A stretch of 64,000 nucleotides of DNA from Anaeromassilibacillus sp001305115. GTDB taxonomy: Bacteria > Bacillota > Clostridia > Oscillospirales > Acutalibacteraceae. Every line of letters starts with the position of its first letter. Within the stretch, counting starts at the first letter, position 1. The position numbers were made by a program, and so were the translations under genes. The stretch spans positions 2,604,001 through 2,668,000 of the forward strand of contig AP031437.1 in assembly GCA_042854365.1 (NCBI GenBank), written 5' to 3'. Of the stretch, positions 39,911-48,824 are shown piece by piece. Under the pieces are notes generated by a model. That model had not been told where the DNA came from and ran no database searches. It worked only from the letters and a program-made list of their open reading frames with translations.

Positions 39911-40204
39911 TGTATTTAATCGCTCCGTAGAGCGTTTAAATCAACTTAGAGTTTTTGAATAGCTCTTTTCGATACACTAACGTGTATTCCAGTTTCTCGA
40001 GTCTGGATTCTCGTTTCGTCCGAAAGTTCCGTTCCCATCCTCTCGGATGTTCCCGTCCCTCTCAAAGTCATTACGGGTCCTTTTCATTTCGTAACGTTGT
40101 TTAATTTTCAAGGTCCTTCGCAACCTTCAAACCGGCTTCCTCTCTAGGTTTATGGCCTCTCGCCTTGTCCCTTTCGTTTGGGCCGTTTCGTAAGGTGCTC
40201 GAAT
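39911..40204 (-). other. rRNA operon leader
   Basis: About 290 bases between the rRNA promoter and 16S. No gene. It includes sequence around 39915-39960 that can pair with the 16S 3' flank as a processing stem. Confidence 0.6.
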
Positions 40205-40233
40205 ATAATACCAAACCCTACCCCTTTTGTCAA
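40205..40233 (-). promoter_or_regulatory. rRNA operon promoter
   Basis: Minus strand TTGACA (40233-40228) and TATTAT (40210-40205) are 17 bases apart, about 290 bases before 16S. The -35 is a perfect consensus hexamer. Confidence 0.85.
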
Positions 40234-40392
40234 CACCTTTTTTGAAAAAATTTCAATCTTTTTTGAAATCCTTTTTATCTCCCCGATTTTTCCTATGAAA
40301 AAGGCCGGTATAGCGCCTTTTCCGAATCGCTCCTTCCAGAGAACACAAGGCATGTCCAAACAATATTATGAATAGAAAAAGGAGTTTTTACC

Positions 40393-41202
40393 ATGTTTTT
40401 TATCCGCACTCGTGATTGTGTGAAGCTTGCAGTCTACGATCCCAATCCTTTGGGAAAGGAAACCATTCTGATGATTCACGGTTGGCCGCTATCGGCCAAG
40501 ATGTTCGAATACCAGCAGGAACTTCTCATCAAATGCGGCTATCGAGTGATCACAATGGACTTGCGGGGCTTCGGTCATTCCGATGCCCCTGCCTGTTGCT
40601 ATCATTACGACCAAATGGCATCCGATATCGACCAAGTCGTTCGTGCTTTGCACCTCCATCGATTTACCCTCGTTGGATTCTCCATGGGAGGAGCGATTGT
40701 CCTTCGCTATATGAATCGCTGTCGTGGCTATGGTGTAAAAAAGCTTGTCCTTTTGGCAGCAGCAGCTCCCCGCTTTACACAGGCGCCGGACTTCCCTTAT
40801 GGAATGACACAGGATGCTGTAGATCAAATGATTGAGCAAATTCAAACAGATCGCGCTCAATTCAGCGAAGATTTCAGCCGGAAACTGCTTTATAGCCCCC
40901 ATAGCGAAGCGATCAAAGACTGGTTCTGCGATCTTTCCCTTTCGGCCTCCAGCATCGGAACGATCGCCACGGGCTACGCCCTCAGGGATGAGGACGGCTG
41001 TGCCGACTTGTACAGTGTGCATGTTCCAACGGGAATCTTTCACGGTAAACAAGACCAAATTGTGCCGTTTGAACTGGGGGAACTGCAAAACCAGCGGATC
41101 GCCGGCTCTCAGCTCTTCGCCTTCGAAAACAGTGGTCATGGCATCTTCTACGATGAATTGGAACGTTTTAATCAATGTTTCCTTCAATTCCTAAAAAGTT
41201 AA
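40393..41202 (+). CDS. Alpha/beta hydrolase (non-heme chloroperoxidase/esterase type)
   Basis: A 269-residue cytoplasmic hydrolase. ILMIHGWPLSAKMF holds the oxyanion-hole HGWP. MDLRGFGHSDAP follows, and VGFSMGGAIVLRYM carries the nucleophile serine. GKQDQIVPF carries the acid aspartate and NSGHGIFYDE the histidine, so the triad is complete. The pattern is that of aryl-esterase/perhydrolase relatives once called non-heme chloroperoxidases. The start has AAAAAGGAG upstream. It stands alone between the rRNA promoter region and the facing DUF4317 gene. The natural ester is unknown. Confidence 0.92.
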   Translation: MFFIRTRDCVKLAVYDPNPLGKETILMIHGWPLSAKMFEYQQELLIKCGYRVITMDLRGFGHSDAPACCYHYDQMASDIDQVVRALHLHRFTLVGFSMGGAIVLRYMNRCRGYGVKKLVLLAAAAPRFTQAPDFPYGMTQDAVDQMIEQIQTDRAQFSEDFSRKLLYSPHSEAIKDWFCDLSLSASSIGTIATGYALRDEDGCADLYSVHVPTGIFHGKQDQIVPFELGELQNQRIAGSQLFAFENSGHGIFYDELERFNQCFLQFLKS

Positions 41203-41333
41203 GCGAAATATCAAAACCGGCCGCAGTATTTTAGTGCTTTTTTACAACACGAATCTACACTGCATTGCCAGGCATGTTAGCTTATATATTATTAACAAAC
41301 AAAACGATCGGTTTCTCAACAAGGGCAAGACGA

Positions 41334-42488
41334 CTAAACGTTTTCTTGCCCTTTCCTTTCGGAAATATGGATGGGTACGCCATTGACCTCTACCCCTTCC
41401 TCCGCACGGATGAGGATGTATTTCTTTCCATCGATTACGCGGGTTTCCAATAGGTCGCTCCGCTCTGGATTTACGCGGATGGTCACATCCGGGGTACACA
41501 CTTCAAACTGCCTACTATTGACGATATTGCGCGGCCGGATGGCCATATCCGAACCGAACTCTGTATCATATTTTTCGGAAAAGGCAACCGTTCTCTCCTG
41601 CGGAACCCCACAGGATTCCAAAACCTGTTCGACGGTTCCCTTGGAAATGACTAAGGGTTCCACTTCCTTATTTGCCTTATGTTCTTCAATCATCCCGCTC
41701 AACTGGTCGTGCACAGACTGTATTACATCATAGCTGCAATCATCTGCCAGTGTCTCTCCCAATATCGATTCAAAGGTTTCTTTTTGCGCAGCAGCTGACA
41801 TCGGAATGTCACAACGGAACACAGCGTCCACGAATTCCGGATGGATTTCTGCAATATCGCGTGAATAATACAATACACTGTAGATATTGGTACTGCGATC
41901 CTCAAAAGCAGGAAACAGGAATCCCAGCTCTGGCGCAGCAACAATCCAATCCTCCCTGCGGTTGTGGAAGGCGTTTTCATTGATATAGTAACTCAAGGCT
42001 GGTTTGGTCAGTTTGACCGGGCAAATACTACATAAGAAGTACGAGTATACCTCTGAAGAGGCATCCCCCTGCTGTTCTCCATCCTTAGAACGGTAGGGGA
42101 CATCGTATGTATCGTGGGCCAATAGGATGACGTAATGCCCTTCGATGGAAAGCGACTGGACAATCCGCTGAAAAAGCTCCTGGATAGCCTCGTCGTTTTC
42201 AAGGGCAGAGTTTCGGAGCTCCATCAGCAAACGGTGTTCTTCACTGTCCACCACCTGTTGTGTGGCGAAATCAATGTCGATCAAATTCTTTCCTAGGGTT
42301 CCGGACAATGTGCGCTTGAGAATGGTCAACAGTTTTTCAGCTTCCTCCTGCGGGGTCAAAGCCAACGACTGGCGAAATTCCGATACAATCTCATGTTTAT
42401 CATTTACATAACAGCCTCGGACACAAGTGATATTGCTTTTATCTGGTCGAAAACGCCGGCGAATTTCAGCGACTTCTTTTTCGTTCAT
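41334..42488 (-). CDS. DUF4317 family protein
   Basis: A 384-residue soluble protein. It starts MNEKEVAEIRRRFRPDKSNIT followed by CVRGCYVNDK, the constant beginning of DUF4317 proteins in Clostridia. The middle has YYINENAFHNRREDW and APELGFLFPAFEDRSTN, also constant. No catalytic motif or membrane segment is visible. AGAGGAG precedes the start. Just after the stop, AAGGGCAAGA can pair with TCTTGCCCTT as a weak terminator. It is a single-gene unit; the function is unknown. Confidence 0.9.
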   Translation of the reverse strand: MNEKEVAEIRRRFRPDKSNITCVRGCYVNDKHEIVSEFRQSLALTPQEEAEKLLTILKRTLSGTLGKNLIDIDFATQQVVDSEEHRLLMELRNSALENDEAIQELFQRIVQSLSIEGHYVILLAHDTYDVPYRSKDGEQQGDASSEVYSYFLCSICPVKLTKPALSYYINENAFHNRREDWIVAAPELGFLFPAFEDRSTNIYSVLYYSRDIAEIHPEFVDAVFRCDIPMSAAAQKETFESILGETLADDCSYDVIQSVHDQLSGMIEEHKANKEVEPLVISKGTVEQVLESCGVPQERTVAFSEKYDTEFGSDMAIRPRNIVNSRQFEVCTPDVTIRVNPERSDLLETRVIDGKKYILIRAEEGVEVNGVPIHISERKGQENV

Positions 42489-42856
42489 GGCAATCTCCTC
42501 TCTATTAGTAGTCTATCTGTTGTACCAAACTTTGGGTTCTATTATACCATACGGAGAGGTTTATTGAAAATGTTTCGCCCGATCTCTCCTCTTTCTTCTC
42601 TTTAGTAGCACAATCATACGTACTCTGCAAAAAGCACTTTTCATAAAACGACCATACACGCTTTTTCGCTCGCCATTTCGCCCCGTTTCTCAATCGGCTC
42701 CACGTCATTTTCTCTTTATATCCATCATGCTAATATGGTCAAATACAAATTTTAACGTGGCCTTAATATGCCCGCGATTTTCTTAATCTCATGTTATTTT
42801 GATCCGTGTTATACTCTTGGCACATGGACGCAAGCATATCATGAGGAGGCCTTTGA
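42489..42856. other. Intergenic region between divergent genes
   Basis: About 370 AT-rich bases between the DUF4317 gene (minus) and the NhaC gene (plus). It should hold both promoters. No gene or clear operator was found. Confidence 0.5.
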
Positions 42857-44224
42857 ATGGATGGCTATGGCATATTGACGTTGGTCCCTGTTTTATTGGT
42901 TATTGTATTTGCATTAAAGACGAAACGAACTCTGGAATCCCTGATTCTCGGCACCCTATGTACATACATCATTACCGACGGTTGGGGGTTCGCTCAAGGT
43001 TGGATGGATGCTTTTTTCCGCGTTGCAACCGATTATAGCCACGAATGGGTATTCATGGTTTGTGGGCTGTTTGGATCGCTGATCGCTTTGGTAGGCGCTT
43101 CTCGTGGCACACTCGGATTTTCCCGTCTATTGGAAAGGCTCTGCAAAGGTCCCCGCTCCAGTATGCTGCTGACCTGGGTTATGGGGATTCTCATTTTTGT
43201 TGACGACTATTTGAACATTATGACATTAAGCACCTGCATGCGGCAAATCTCCGATCGCAAAAAGGTTCCGCGTGAAGCATTGTCCTATATCATCGACTCT
43301 ACCGGCGCCCCTGTATGCGCATTGCTTCCTTTCTCCACATGGGCGATCTTTTTCTCCGCTCTATTCTTCTCTGAACCCGGTGTAGCAGAACTGGGCTATG
43401 GCAACGCCCTGCAAACCTTCTACCACATTATTCCCTTTATCTTCTACGCGATTGCTGCCGTTCTCATTGTCCCGCTCTTTATCAGTGGAATCATCCCCAA
43501 AATAGGGCGGATGCGTAAGGCGTATGACCGCGTAAAAGCAACCGGACAAGTGTATTCATCGGAGAGCGAATCTCTGAATTTTGAGGATGACGAAGGGGCT
43601 GAGGGAACCGAGGGCAGTTTGCTGGACTTTGTACTGCCGATCGGTGTGCTGATTTTTCTTGCCATCTTCACCGGGGAATTATTTCTCGCTGTAACCGCAG
43701 CTATCGGCGTTTGCTTTATATTGTACCTTCCCCGCCGCCGTATGACTTTTTCCGGCTTCTGCGATTTGGCCATGCATGGATTTTGTAATATGATTCCTAC
43801 CGTTGCAATTATTTTCTTCGCTTTTGTGATGCAGGAGGCCATGTCTGACATCGGCATCGCAGAATACGTCATTCACGCCATCAGCCCCTATATGACTGCT
43901 TCGATTTTACCGGCAGTGGTGTTTGTCGCTGTGGCCATCCTCAATTTCAGCACGGGCAGCGTGTGGGGAGTGCCTGCGATTATTGTCCCAATTATTATGC
44001 CTCTGGCCAACATGCTGGGAGCTAATCTCGTATTGGTCATGGCAGCGGTCGTCTCCGGCGCAACATTGGGGAGTCATGCTTGTTTCTATTCGGATGCCAC
44101 CGTATTGACTTCCAGCTGCTGCAAAATGCAGAATATGGACCACGCCTTTTCACAAATGCCTTACGCCGCCATGGCCGCCGGTGTCAGTTTCTTTGGCTAT
44201 CTGGCCTGTGGATTTCTGATGTAA
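42857..44224 (+). CDS. Na+/H+ antiporter NhaC family protein
   Basis: A 455-residue membrane protein with about eleven transmembrane helices. Typical blocks are VMGILIFVDDYLNIMTLST (the acidic pair in a membrane helix), DSTGAPVCALLPFSTWAIF, and NFSTGSVWGVPAIIVPI with GATLGSHACFYSDATVLTS near the end. The family exchanges sodium for protons or moves organic anions such as malate or lactate with sodium. A soluble acidic loop (NFEDDEGAEGTEGS) splits the two halves. GAGGAGG precedes the start. The macro-domain gene follows after 14 bases, so the two may be cotranscribed. Confidence 0.92.
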   Translation: MDGYGILTLVPVLLVIVFALKTKRTLESLILGTLCTYIITDGWGFAQGWMDAFFRVATDYSHEWVFMVCGLFGSLIALVGASRGTLGFSRLLERLCKGPRSSMLLTWVMGILIFVDDYLNIMTLSTCMRQISDRKKVPREALSYIIDSTGAPVCALLPFSTWAIFFSALFFSEPGVAELGYGNALQTFYHIIPFIFYAIAAVLIVPLFISGIIPKIGRMRKAYDRVKATGQVYSSESESLNFEDDEGAEGTEGSLLDFVLPIGVLIFLAIFTGELFLAVTAAIGVCFILYLPRRRMTFSGFCDLAMHGFCNMIPTVAIIFFAFVMQEAMSDIGIAEYVIHAISPYMTASILPAVVFVAVAILNFSTGSVWGVPAIIVPIIMPLANMLGANLVLVMAAVVSGATLGSHACFYSDATVLTSSCCKMQNMDHAFSQMPYAAMAAGVSFFGYLACGFLM

Positions 44225-44238
44225 AAGGAGAGGATTCT

Positions 44239-44751
44239 ATGCCGTTCCACATCGTATACGGAGATATTACACAAATGCAGGTGGATGCGATCGTCAACGC
44301 CGCCAGCGTATCTTTGAAAAAGCGGCCGGGCATCTGTGCAGCCATTTTCCATGCGGCGGGAGAACACCTGTTACAAAAAGCCTGCCGCGACGTGGGATAT
44401 TGTCCGCCGGGGAAAGCAGTGATTACGCCAGGGTTTCATCTGCCTGCTCGTTTTATCATCCATACGGCTAGTCCGGGCTGGTTCGGTTCCATTCACAATG
44501 CACGTCGAATTCTAAAGCTTTGTTATTTCCATTCTATGGGATTAGCAGCGGCCTATCGCTGTAAAAGTTTAGCTTTTCCTTTGATTTTCTCCGGCGATTA
44601 CGCCATTCCAAGACAGGAAGCTTTAAAGACCGCTGTAGCCAGTATTCAGCTTTTTTTGCAGCAGCACCCTTCCATGGAAATCTATCTGGTGTTGTACCGA
44701 CGCAGCATTTATGAGTACGCCATTCGGACGTATGGCTGTGGAGAACCATAA
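44239..44751 (+). CDS. Macro-domain protein with altered active-site loops
   Basis: A 170-residue macro domain, the fold that binds ADP-ribose. YGDITQMQVDAIVNAAS, KAVITPGFHLPARFIIHTAS and CKSLAFPLIFSGDYAIP follow the family order. Three active-site features differ from active hydrolases. NAAN is NAAS, the Gly-rich GGGGVDxAI loop is KKRPGICAAI, and STGxYGFP is FSGDYAIP. Clostridial relatives often carry a second domain after residue 170; here the protein ends. ATG 44239 follows AAAAGGAGAGG. It may bind rather than cleave ADP-ribose. Confidence 0.85.
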   Translation: MPFHIVYGDITQMQVDAIVNAASVSLKKRPGICAAIFHAAGEHLLQKACRDVGYCPPGKAVITPGFHLPARFIIHTASPGWFGSIHNARRILKLCYFHSMGLAAAYRCKSLAFPLIFSGDYAIPRQEALKTAVASIQLFLQQHPSMEIYLVLYRRSIYEYAIRTYGCGEP

Positions 44752-44780
44752 GTATCTAAAAAACCGTTCTTTCAAGAGAA

Positions 44781-44826
44781 AAAGAGAGCCCATTCTCCGA
44801 TAGGTTGAGAATGGGCTCTCTTTTTA
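44781..44826 (+). terminator. Terminator after the macro-domain gene
   Basis: AAAGAGAGCCCATTCTC pairs with GAGAATGGGCTCTCTTT around a 9-base loop, then more T. Confidence 0.92.
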
Positions 44827-44916
44827 TTTTATATCAAAAAGTCACCTCCGCAATCCGTATAAAGCGGAAGGGATTCAAGCAGAAATGTAGCCTTTAATTT
44901 GGAAAGAACGAACGCT

Positions 44917-46220
44917 TTAGATGCCCGTTATCTCCTCTAAAACACTATCAGACAGTTCACTATATAAAGTTTGTAATCTTTTAAGCAGAGTAGAAAAAAT
45001 AGGTTGCTTATGTTTGGAATCGCAATTTACTAATTCTATTGCCGCAAGGAGATCTTTTGTTAATTGCCTAATGAGATAGGAACCATCTTGATAAAATCGA
45101 GAACTAACAAGTCGATTATGAATAAGTGCATTATATAGCAATATGGAAATTGATGCTGTAGTAATTGCCGCTTGGAAAGAGGGATTCAATTCGTCATAAG
45201 GATCATAGGTAGAAAAATAATTTGTTGCACTCAGTACATCAACATGAATATATTGGCAGGAATTACTATAATACAAATCATACAAAACTTGGTCCTCGAA
45301 ATTTTTAAATGACTTTTTTAATTCAGCTATAACAACATGAATATTATATATATCGCCTGTCTCAATATGGAAAACCTTATTATGGTCTATCGTTTTATCT
45401 TTTTTTGTTACAAACTGAAAATGCTCCTTATCAACCTTTGGAAGCAATTTCATCTTAAAAAAGCTTGGATCGCAGTTAATTTTATTTAGGTACATATAGT
45501 TTTCAAAAAGGCTTCTACCCAGAGAGTGTATACATTCTGGGATCTGCTCATTGATTAGCAACGCGATACCCTTCATTGTCTTAATGGTCTTTATAGCAGA
45601 AAATAAAAGGTAGTCTGCCTCACTTTGCATTTCATAATTATAAATGCCATTGGGTTCGGTGCTATGACGATGAATAAAATCATTTAAAGATCCTATCAGC
45701 CTCTCCTGCACTTTATCAAAAGTAGAACTCAAAAGCTCATTACCATATGCCGTAAGTTGTATGGTGTTAATTGTATCAGCAAGCGGTTCATTAATAGCTT
45801 TACAATATTCATCCCGATAGTTCATATAATCTTTTTTGTCTTTCTCAGATATGAACTGATCGTTGACACTACATGCAAGTAATCCATCTGTTTTATAATA
45901 AGCGTAAATGTCTTCAGGAGGAATCCCGGACAATTGCAATGCTTCCATAACTTTAAAAAGCAATTCGTCCTGATAAATAGGAGTAAAGGAAAAAACATAA
46001 TCCTCTTTATCTGGCTTTCTTCCGTAATATTGCTCAAACAGATGATCGGCTGCCTTCAGCTCCTCTTCGGTTTCAAGAGACATGGGCAGCTGTTTGACCA
46101 ATGCGCCGCTCTCATCGAATCCCCATCTAATCGACTTTAACTTGCAGCATATATTTTATATGTTTTTTGACTTCCACATGGACATGGCTTAACATCGTCA
46201 TATTCGATAAACGTCTTCAT
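44917..46220 (-). pseudogene. SEC-C / DUF5677 protein split by a frameshift in the SEC-C motif
   Basis: ATG 46220, behind AAAGGAG, gives MKTFIEYDDVKPCPCGSQKTYK in one frame, then a stop at 46139-46137. Another frame provides ICCKLKSIRWGFDESG and runs on into a 390-residue DUF5677-like protein (ECIHSLGRSLFENYMYLN in the middle) ending at 44917. Joined after KTYK the motif is CPCGSQKTYK-I-CC, matching the SEC-C zinc motif CxCGSGxxYKxCC. Thus two extra bases (AT) in the run ATATAT shift the frame. The downstream part might restart at TTG 46101, but no good ribosome site is there. The gene is AT-rich compared with its neighbours and was probably acquired. Confidence 0.8.
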
Positions 46221-46266
46221 AGATTCTCCTTTCGCTAGATTAAATAGTGTTGTTGTATTGTAACAT

Positions 46267-46300
46267 AGAAAACCCGACATGTTTTGCATGTCGGGTTCTC
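46267..46300. other. Hairpin of unknown role
   Basis: GAAAACCCGACATG pairs with CATGTCGGGTTCTC (one mismatch) around TTTTG. It lies between the SEC-C gene start and the tRNA terminator, where no transcript end is expected except possibly readthrough from the tRNA genes. Confidence 0.5.
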
Positions 46301-46380
46301 GTTTGAGAGATGTGGAGGACTAGATGCCACCTTTATTTCATAGCGAAGCTATTTCATTTGTCCGAAGGGCAAATTTTATT

Positions 46381-46413
46381 AAAAAAGCGACTTGTCGAAA
46401 CAAGTCGCTTTTT
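46381..46413 (-). terminator. Terminator of the tRNA-Thr/tRNA-Tyr unit
   Basis: Minus strand: AAAAAGCGACTTGT pairs with ACAAGTCGCTTTTT around a TTCG tetraloop, ending in T. Confidence 0.9.
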
Positions 46414-46414
46414 C

Positions 46415-46500
46415 TGGTGGAGGAGGATGGATTCGGACCATCGAAGCTGAAAAGCAACAGATTTACAGTCTGCCCCCTTTGGCCACTCGGGAACTCCTCC
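46415..46500 (-). tRNA. tRNA-Tyr (GTA)
   Basis: An 86-base class II tRNA with long variable arm, acceptor GGAGGAG, anticodon loop CTGTAAA (GTA), T loop TCCGAAT and encoded CCA. Confidence 0.95.
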
Positions 46501-46597
46501 ATATGTGCCGCTTCTTTTGGAAGCAAGCTTGTTTCTGGTTCTGACAGGGAATTCTTCCCAAAATAAACTCCGCGTCAGCAGAAAGCAGGAATCCTGC

Positions 46598-46673
46598 TGG
46601 AGCTGGTGAACGGACTTGAACCCCTGACCTGCTGATTACAAATCAGCTGCTCTACCAACTGAGCTACACCAGC
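46598..46673 (-). tRNA. tRNA-Thr (TGT)
   Basis: A 76-base cloverleaf with acceptor GCTGGTG/CACCAGC, anticodon loop TTTGTAA (TGT), T loop TTCAAGT, discriminator T and encoded CCA. Confidence 0.95.
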
Positions 46674-46700
46674 ATTTGTATCACTCAAGAGTGCTTGATT

Positions 46701-46730
46701 AATATACCATACACTTTACGGGTTTGTCAA
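46701..46730 (-). promoter_or_regulatory. Promoter of the tRNA-Thr/tRNA-Tyr unit
   Basis: Minus strand TTGACA (46730-46725) and TATATT (46706-46701) are 18 bases apart, 28 bases before tRNA-Thr. Confidence 0.8.
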
Positions 46731-46763
46731 GCCCGAAAAGAAAAGATTTTTGAAAAATTTGGT

Positions 46764-47429
46764 TTAATTTTCATCGATAAACAGATATGGGCGCAAAGCC
46801 TCCACGGAATCCGCAAAGTGTGCTGCTCCTGCAGCTGCAAGTTCCTCCTTGGTTCCATAGCCATATGACGCGGCTAAAAAATCCACTCCGGCCTCCACTG
46901 CTCCATTTGCATCAAAATGTGTATCTCCAATCATGACAACTTCCTGCTTTTGCGCACCTCCACAATCCCGGATTGCCTGTTCAATCATTTCCGGCTTGCT
47001 GGAATGGAATCCATCCGGCCCTGCTGCTACCAATGCATCAAAATATTCGAGAATCCCAAAATGCTGTACAATCCGCTCCAAAGCGGGCTTGGGTTTGGAA
47101 GAAGCGGTAGACAGCTTGGCCCCCGAAGCTTTTAAATCCTTCAAAAGCTCTTGAATTCCAGGATACAAACGATTTTCTATCCAGCCGATACGGTTATACC
47201 GTTCCCGATAAATCGCTACCGCCTTTTCGGCCAGCTCCTTGTCCATTCCACAGAAATTTTGAAGACTTTGTCCCATGGGTGGACCGATAAACTTGCGCAT
47301 AATTTCCGGCGGAGGAACGGGAAAACCCACGGCCTGAATCGCATGCTTAGCACTATTGAGAATGCCTTCTCCGGATTCGCACAGAGTTCCATCCAAATCG
47401 AAGAGAACAATTTTATATCTGCTTATCAT
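46764..47429 (-). CDS. HAD-superfamily phosphatase (phosphoglycolate-phosphatase-like)
   Basis: A 221-residue HAD subfamily IA protein. LFDLDGTLCESGEGI gives the nucleophile and acid aspartates. STASSKPKPAL is motif two, SSKPEMIEQAI the lysine motif, and MIGDTHFDANGA the acidic motif. The alpha-helical cap is that of phosphoglycolate phosphatase/PpaX relatives. In Firmicutes such enzymes may act on phosphoglycolate, pyrophosphate or other small phosphates; the substrate here is open. Its end lies upstream of the tRNA promoter with no strong terminator between. Confidence 0.9.
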   Translation of the reverse strand: MISRYKIVLFDLDGTLCESGEGILNSAKHAIQAVGFPVPPPEIMRKFIGPPMGQSLQNFCGMDKELAEKAVAIYRERYNRIGWIENRLYPGIQELLKDLKASGAKLSTASSKPKPALERIVQHFGILEYFDALVAAGPDGFHSSKPEMIEQAIRDCGGAQKQEVVMIGDTHFDANGAVEAGVDFLAASYGYGTKEELAAAGAAHFADSVEALRPYLFIDEN

Positions 47430-47885
47430 CGCCTAGCCCTCCACTGTTTCCATATCCTGTGGTACCGATATTTCTTGACAATCGTCTGAATCGCATCCGG
47501 CAAGACACATGCCCCTAGTATGTCCATTTACGCAAAAAAACCGTTCTTTTACCCGGTACTTTATATAAAAAGAATTGATAAAAAATATTGCATCATAGTC
47601 AAAATAAATGACCATATATAGAGGTATGATTAAAATTTTTTAATATAAGATTTTCTAAGAAGAACATCCATTTTCAAGACAACTTCCAAGTATAATATTC
47701 GATGTTCCCAGCTCTTTCGCTTTTTGCACGCCATTTTTATTTTTTACATACTTTAATCCATTGTGCCAAATGTTGTCAAGTGAAACCAACAAAATATCAA
47801 GAAAATACTTGACTTTATCACTATGACAAGGTGTATGCTCATTTCAGAACCGGTTCTTAATTTCTACAAAAAGGAGCATGGCTAT
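47430..47885. other. Intergenic region before the MerR gene
   Basis: About 450 AT-rich bases with no supported gene. The last 80 bases hold the MerR-type promoter. A short minus-strand frame (47433-47615) has no ribosome site and was not accepted. Confidence 0.5.
47809..47839 (+). promoter_or_regulatory. MerR-type promoter with 19-base spacer
   Basis: TTGACT (47809-47814) and TATGCT (47834-47839) are 19 bases apart. The spacer contains a partial dyad typical of MerR-family operators (ACTATGACAAGGTGTATGC). A 19-base spacer is what MerR proteins need to twist DNA for activation, so the downstream regulator probably controls its own gene. Confidence 0.7.
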
Positions 47886-48719
47886 ATGTTATCCATTGGC
47901 GAATTTTCAAAGCTGGCGCATATTTCCACCCGTATGCTGCGCCACTATGACCGCATTGGTTTACTACATCCTTCACATGTTGGAAATGAAAATGGTTACC
48001 GGTACTATGAGCAAACACAACTGGATACATTGGCAAAAATTGAGACATTAAAAGGATTTGGGTTTACGCTTGCGGAGATCGCTGCTCTGCTTCCCCTTCC
48101 ACAGGAAGTCCTCGCCCTACACATACGGGCACAAATAACGCATACTAGCCAGGCGATGGAAAAGATGCGCAAGTCCATTCGCCTTATGGAACAAGCCATT
48201 GCTCAAATGGAGGGAATCGAACCCATGAATGAGCCCTATTCCGTTCGGATCATGCATTGTCCGGAACAAAATGTCATTTCTATTCGCAAAACCATTCCAC
48301 CCGAACAGATACACGCACTCTTTGCCGAACTTCACGCCGAGATGAACCGTCGTGGCCTTCAGCGCACGGGGCCAACACAACTGCGCTTTTTGGGGGAGGA
48401 ATTTTCCTATGAGGCGATGGAGGTAGAAGCACAGGCCGTTGTATCCGCCCACGGACCCAATATTACCACCATTCCCGCATGTCTCTGCGCGGCTGTCGTG
48501 CACACCGGCCCCTATGAGACCATCCGATCCGCTTATGACGCTCTAGGAACGTGGCTAGCAAAGCATCTGGAATATCAAGTCTGTGGTCCTGTTATCGAAC
48601 GGTTTCTCTGTGATGAGGAAATGGTGCAAAATCCCGAAGAGCAGAAAACCGCGGTTCTTTTTCCAGTCACACCCTTGCAAGGAACTGGAAAAGGCGATAT
48701 GATGAAACAGCAAGGATAA
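47886..48719 (+). CDS. MerR family transcriptional regulator with GyrI-like effector domain
   Basis: A 277-residue activator. The N-terminal winged helix (MLSIGEFSKLAHISTRMLRHYDRIGLL, then GYRYYEQTQLD) is followed by a coiled-coil dimer helix (about 75-115). A C-terminal GyrI-like domain (from residue 125, ending VCGPVIERFL) binds small hydrophobic or cationic compounds in BmrR/BltR relatives. ATG 47886 is chosen for AAAAAGGAG upstream. Its own promoter has the MerR-type 19-base spacer. It lies about 105 bases before yjdF, whose leader may sense aromatic compounds, so both could answer similar chemicals. Confidence 0.92.
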   Translation: MLSIGEFSKLAHISTRMLRHYDRIGLLHPSHVGNENGYRYYEQTQLDTLAKIETLKGFGFTLAEIAALLPLPQEVLALHIRAQITHTSQAMEKMRKSIRLMEQAIAQMEGIEPMNEPYSVRIMHCPEQNVISIRKTIPPEQIHALFAELHAEMNRRGLQRTGPTQLRFLGEEFSYEAMEVEAQAVVSAHGPNITTIPACLCAAVVHTGPYETIRSAYDALGTWLAKHLEYQVCGPVIERFLCDEEMVQNPEEQKTAVLFPVTPLQGTGKGDMMKQQG

Positions 48720-48720
48720 A

Positions 48721-48820
48721 AACACAGTGCGGTTGGTAGTCCGTGCGCTGGAATTTCCAGTCAGTAACCCTCCCTCCCATGGGTCGTCCGTTCTTTGCAG
48801 GATTCAACAATGGGAGGAAT
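48721..48820 (+). promoter_or_regulatory. Probable yjdF (azaaromatic) riboswitch
   Basis: The 100-base leader in front of yjdF has sequence blocks recalled from the yjdF motif: CACAGTGCGGTTGGTAGTCC, GTCAGTAACCCTCCC and GGGTCGTCC. CCTCCCAT (48774-48781) is perfectly complementary to ATGGGAGG (48811-48818), which contains the ribosome site. So the leader can hide or expose the start of yjdF and would act on translation. The gene after it being YjdF is the strongest support. Confidence 0.7.
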
Positions 48821-48824
48821 TCAA

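Noticed and set aside
46267..46300. A transposon end inverted repeat
   Set aside because: The short hairpin has no partner elsewhere in view and no transposase, so it is listed only as a hairpin.
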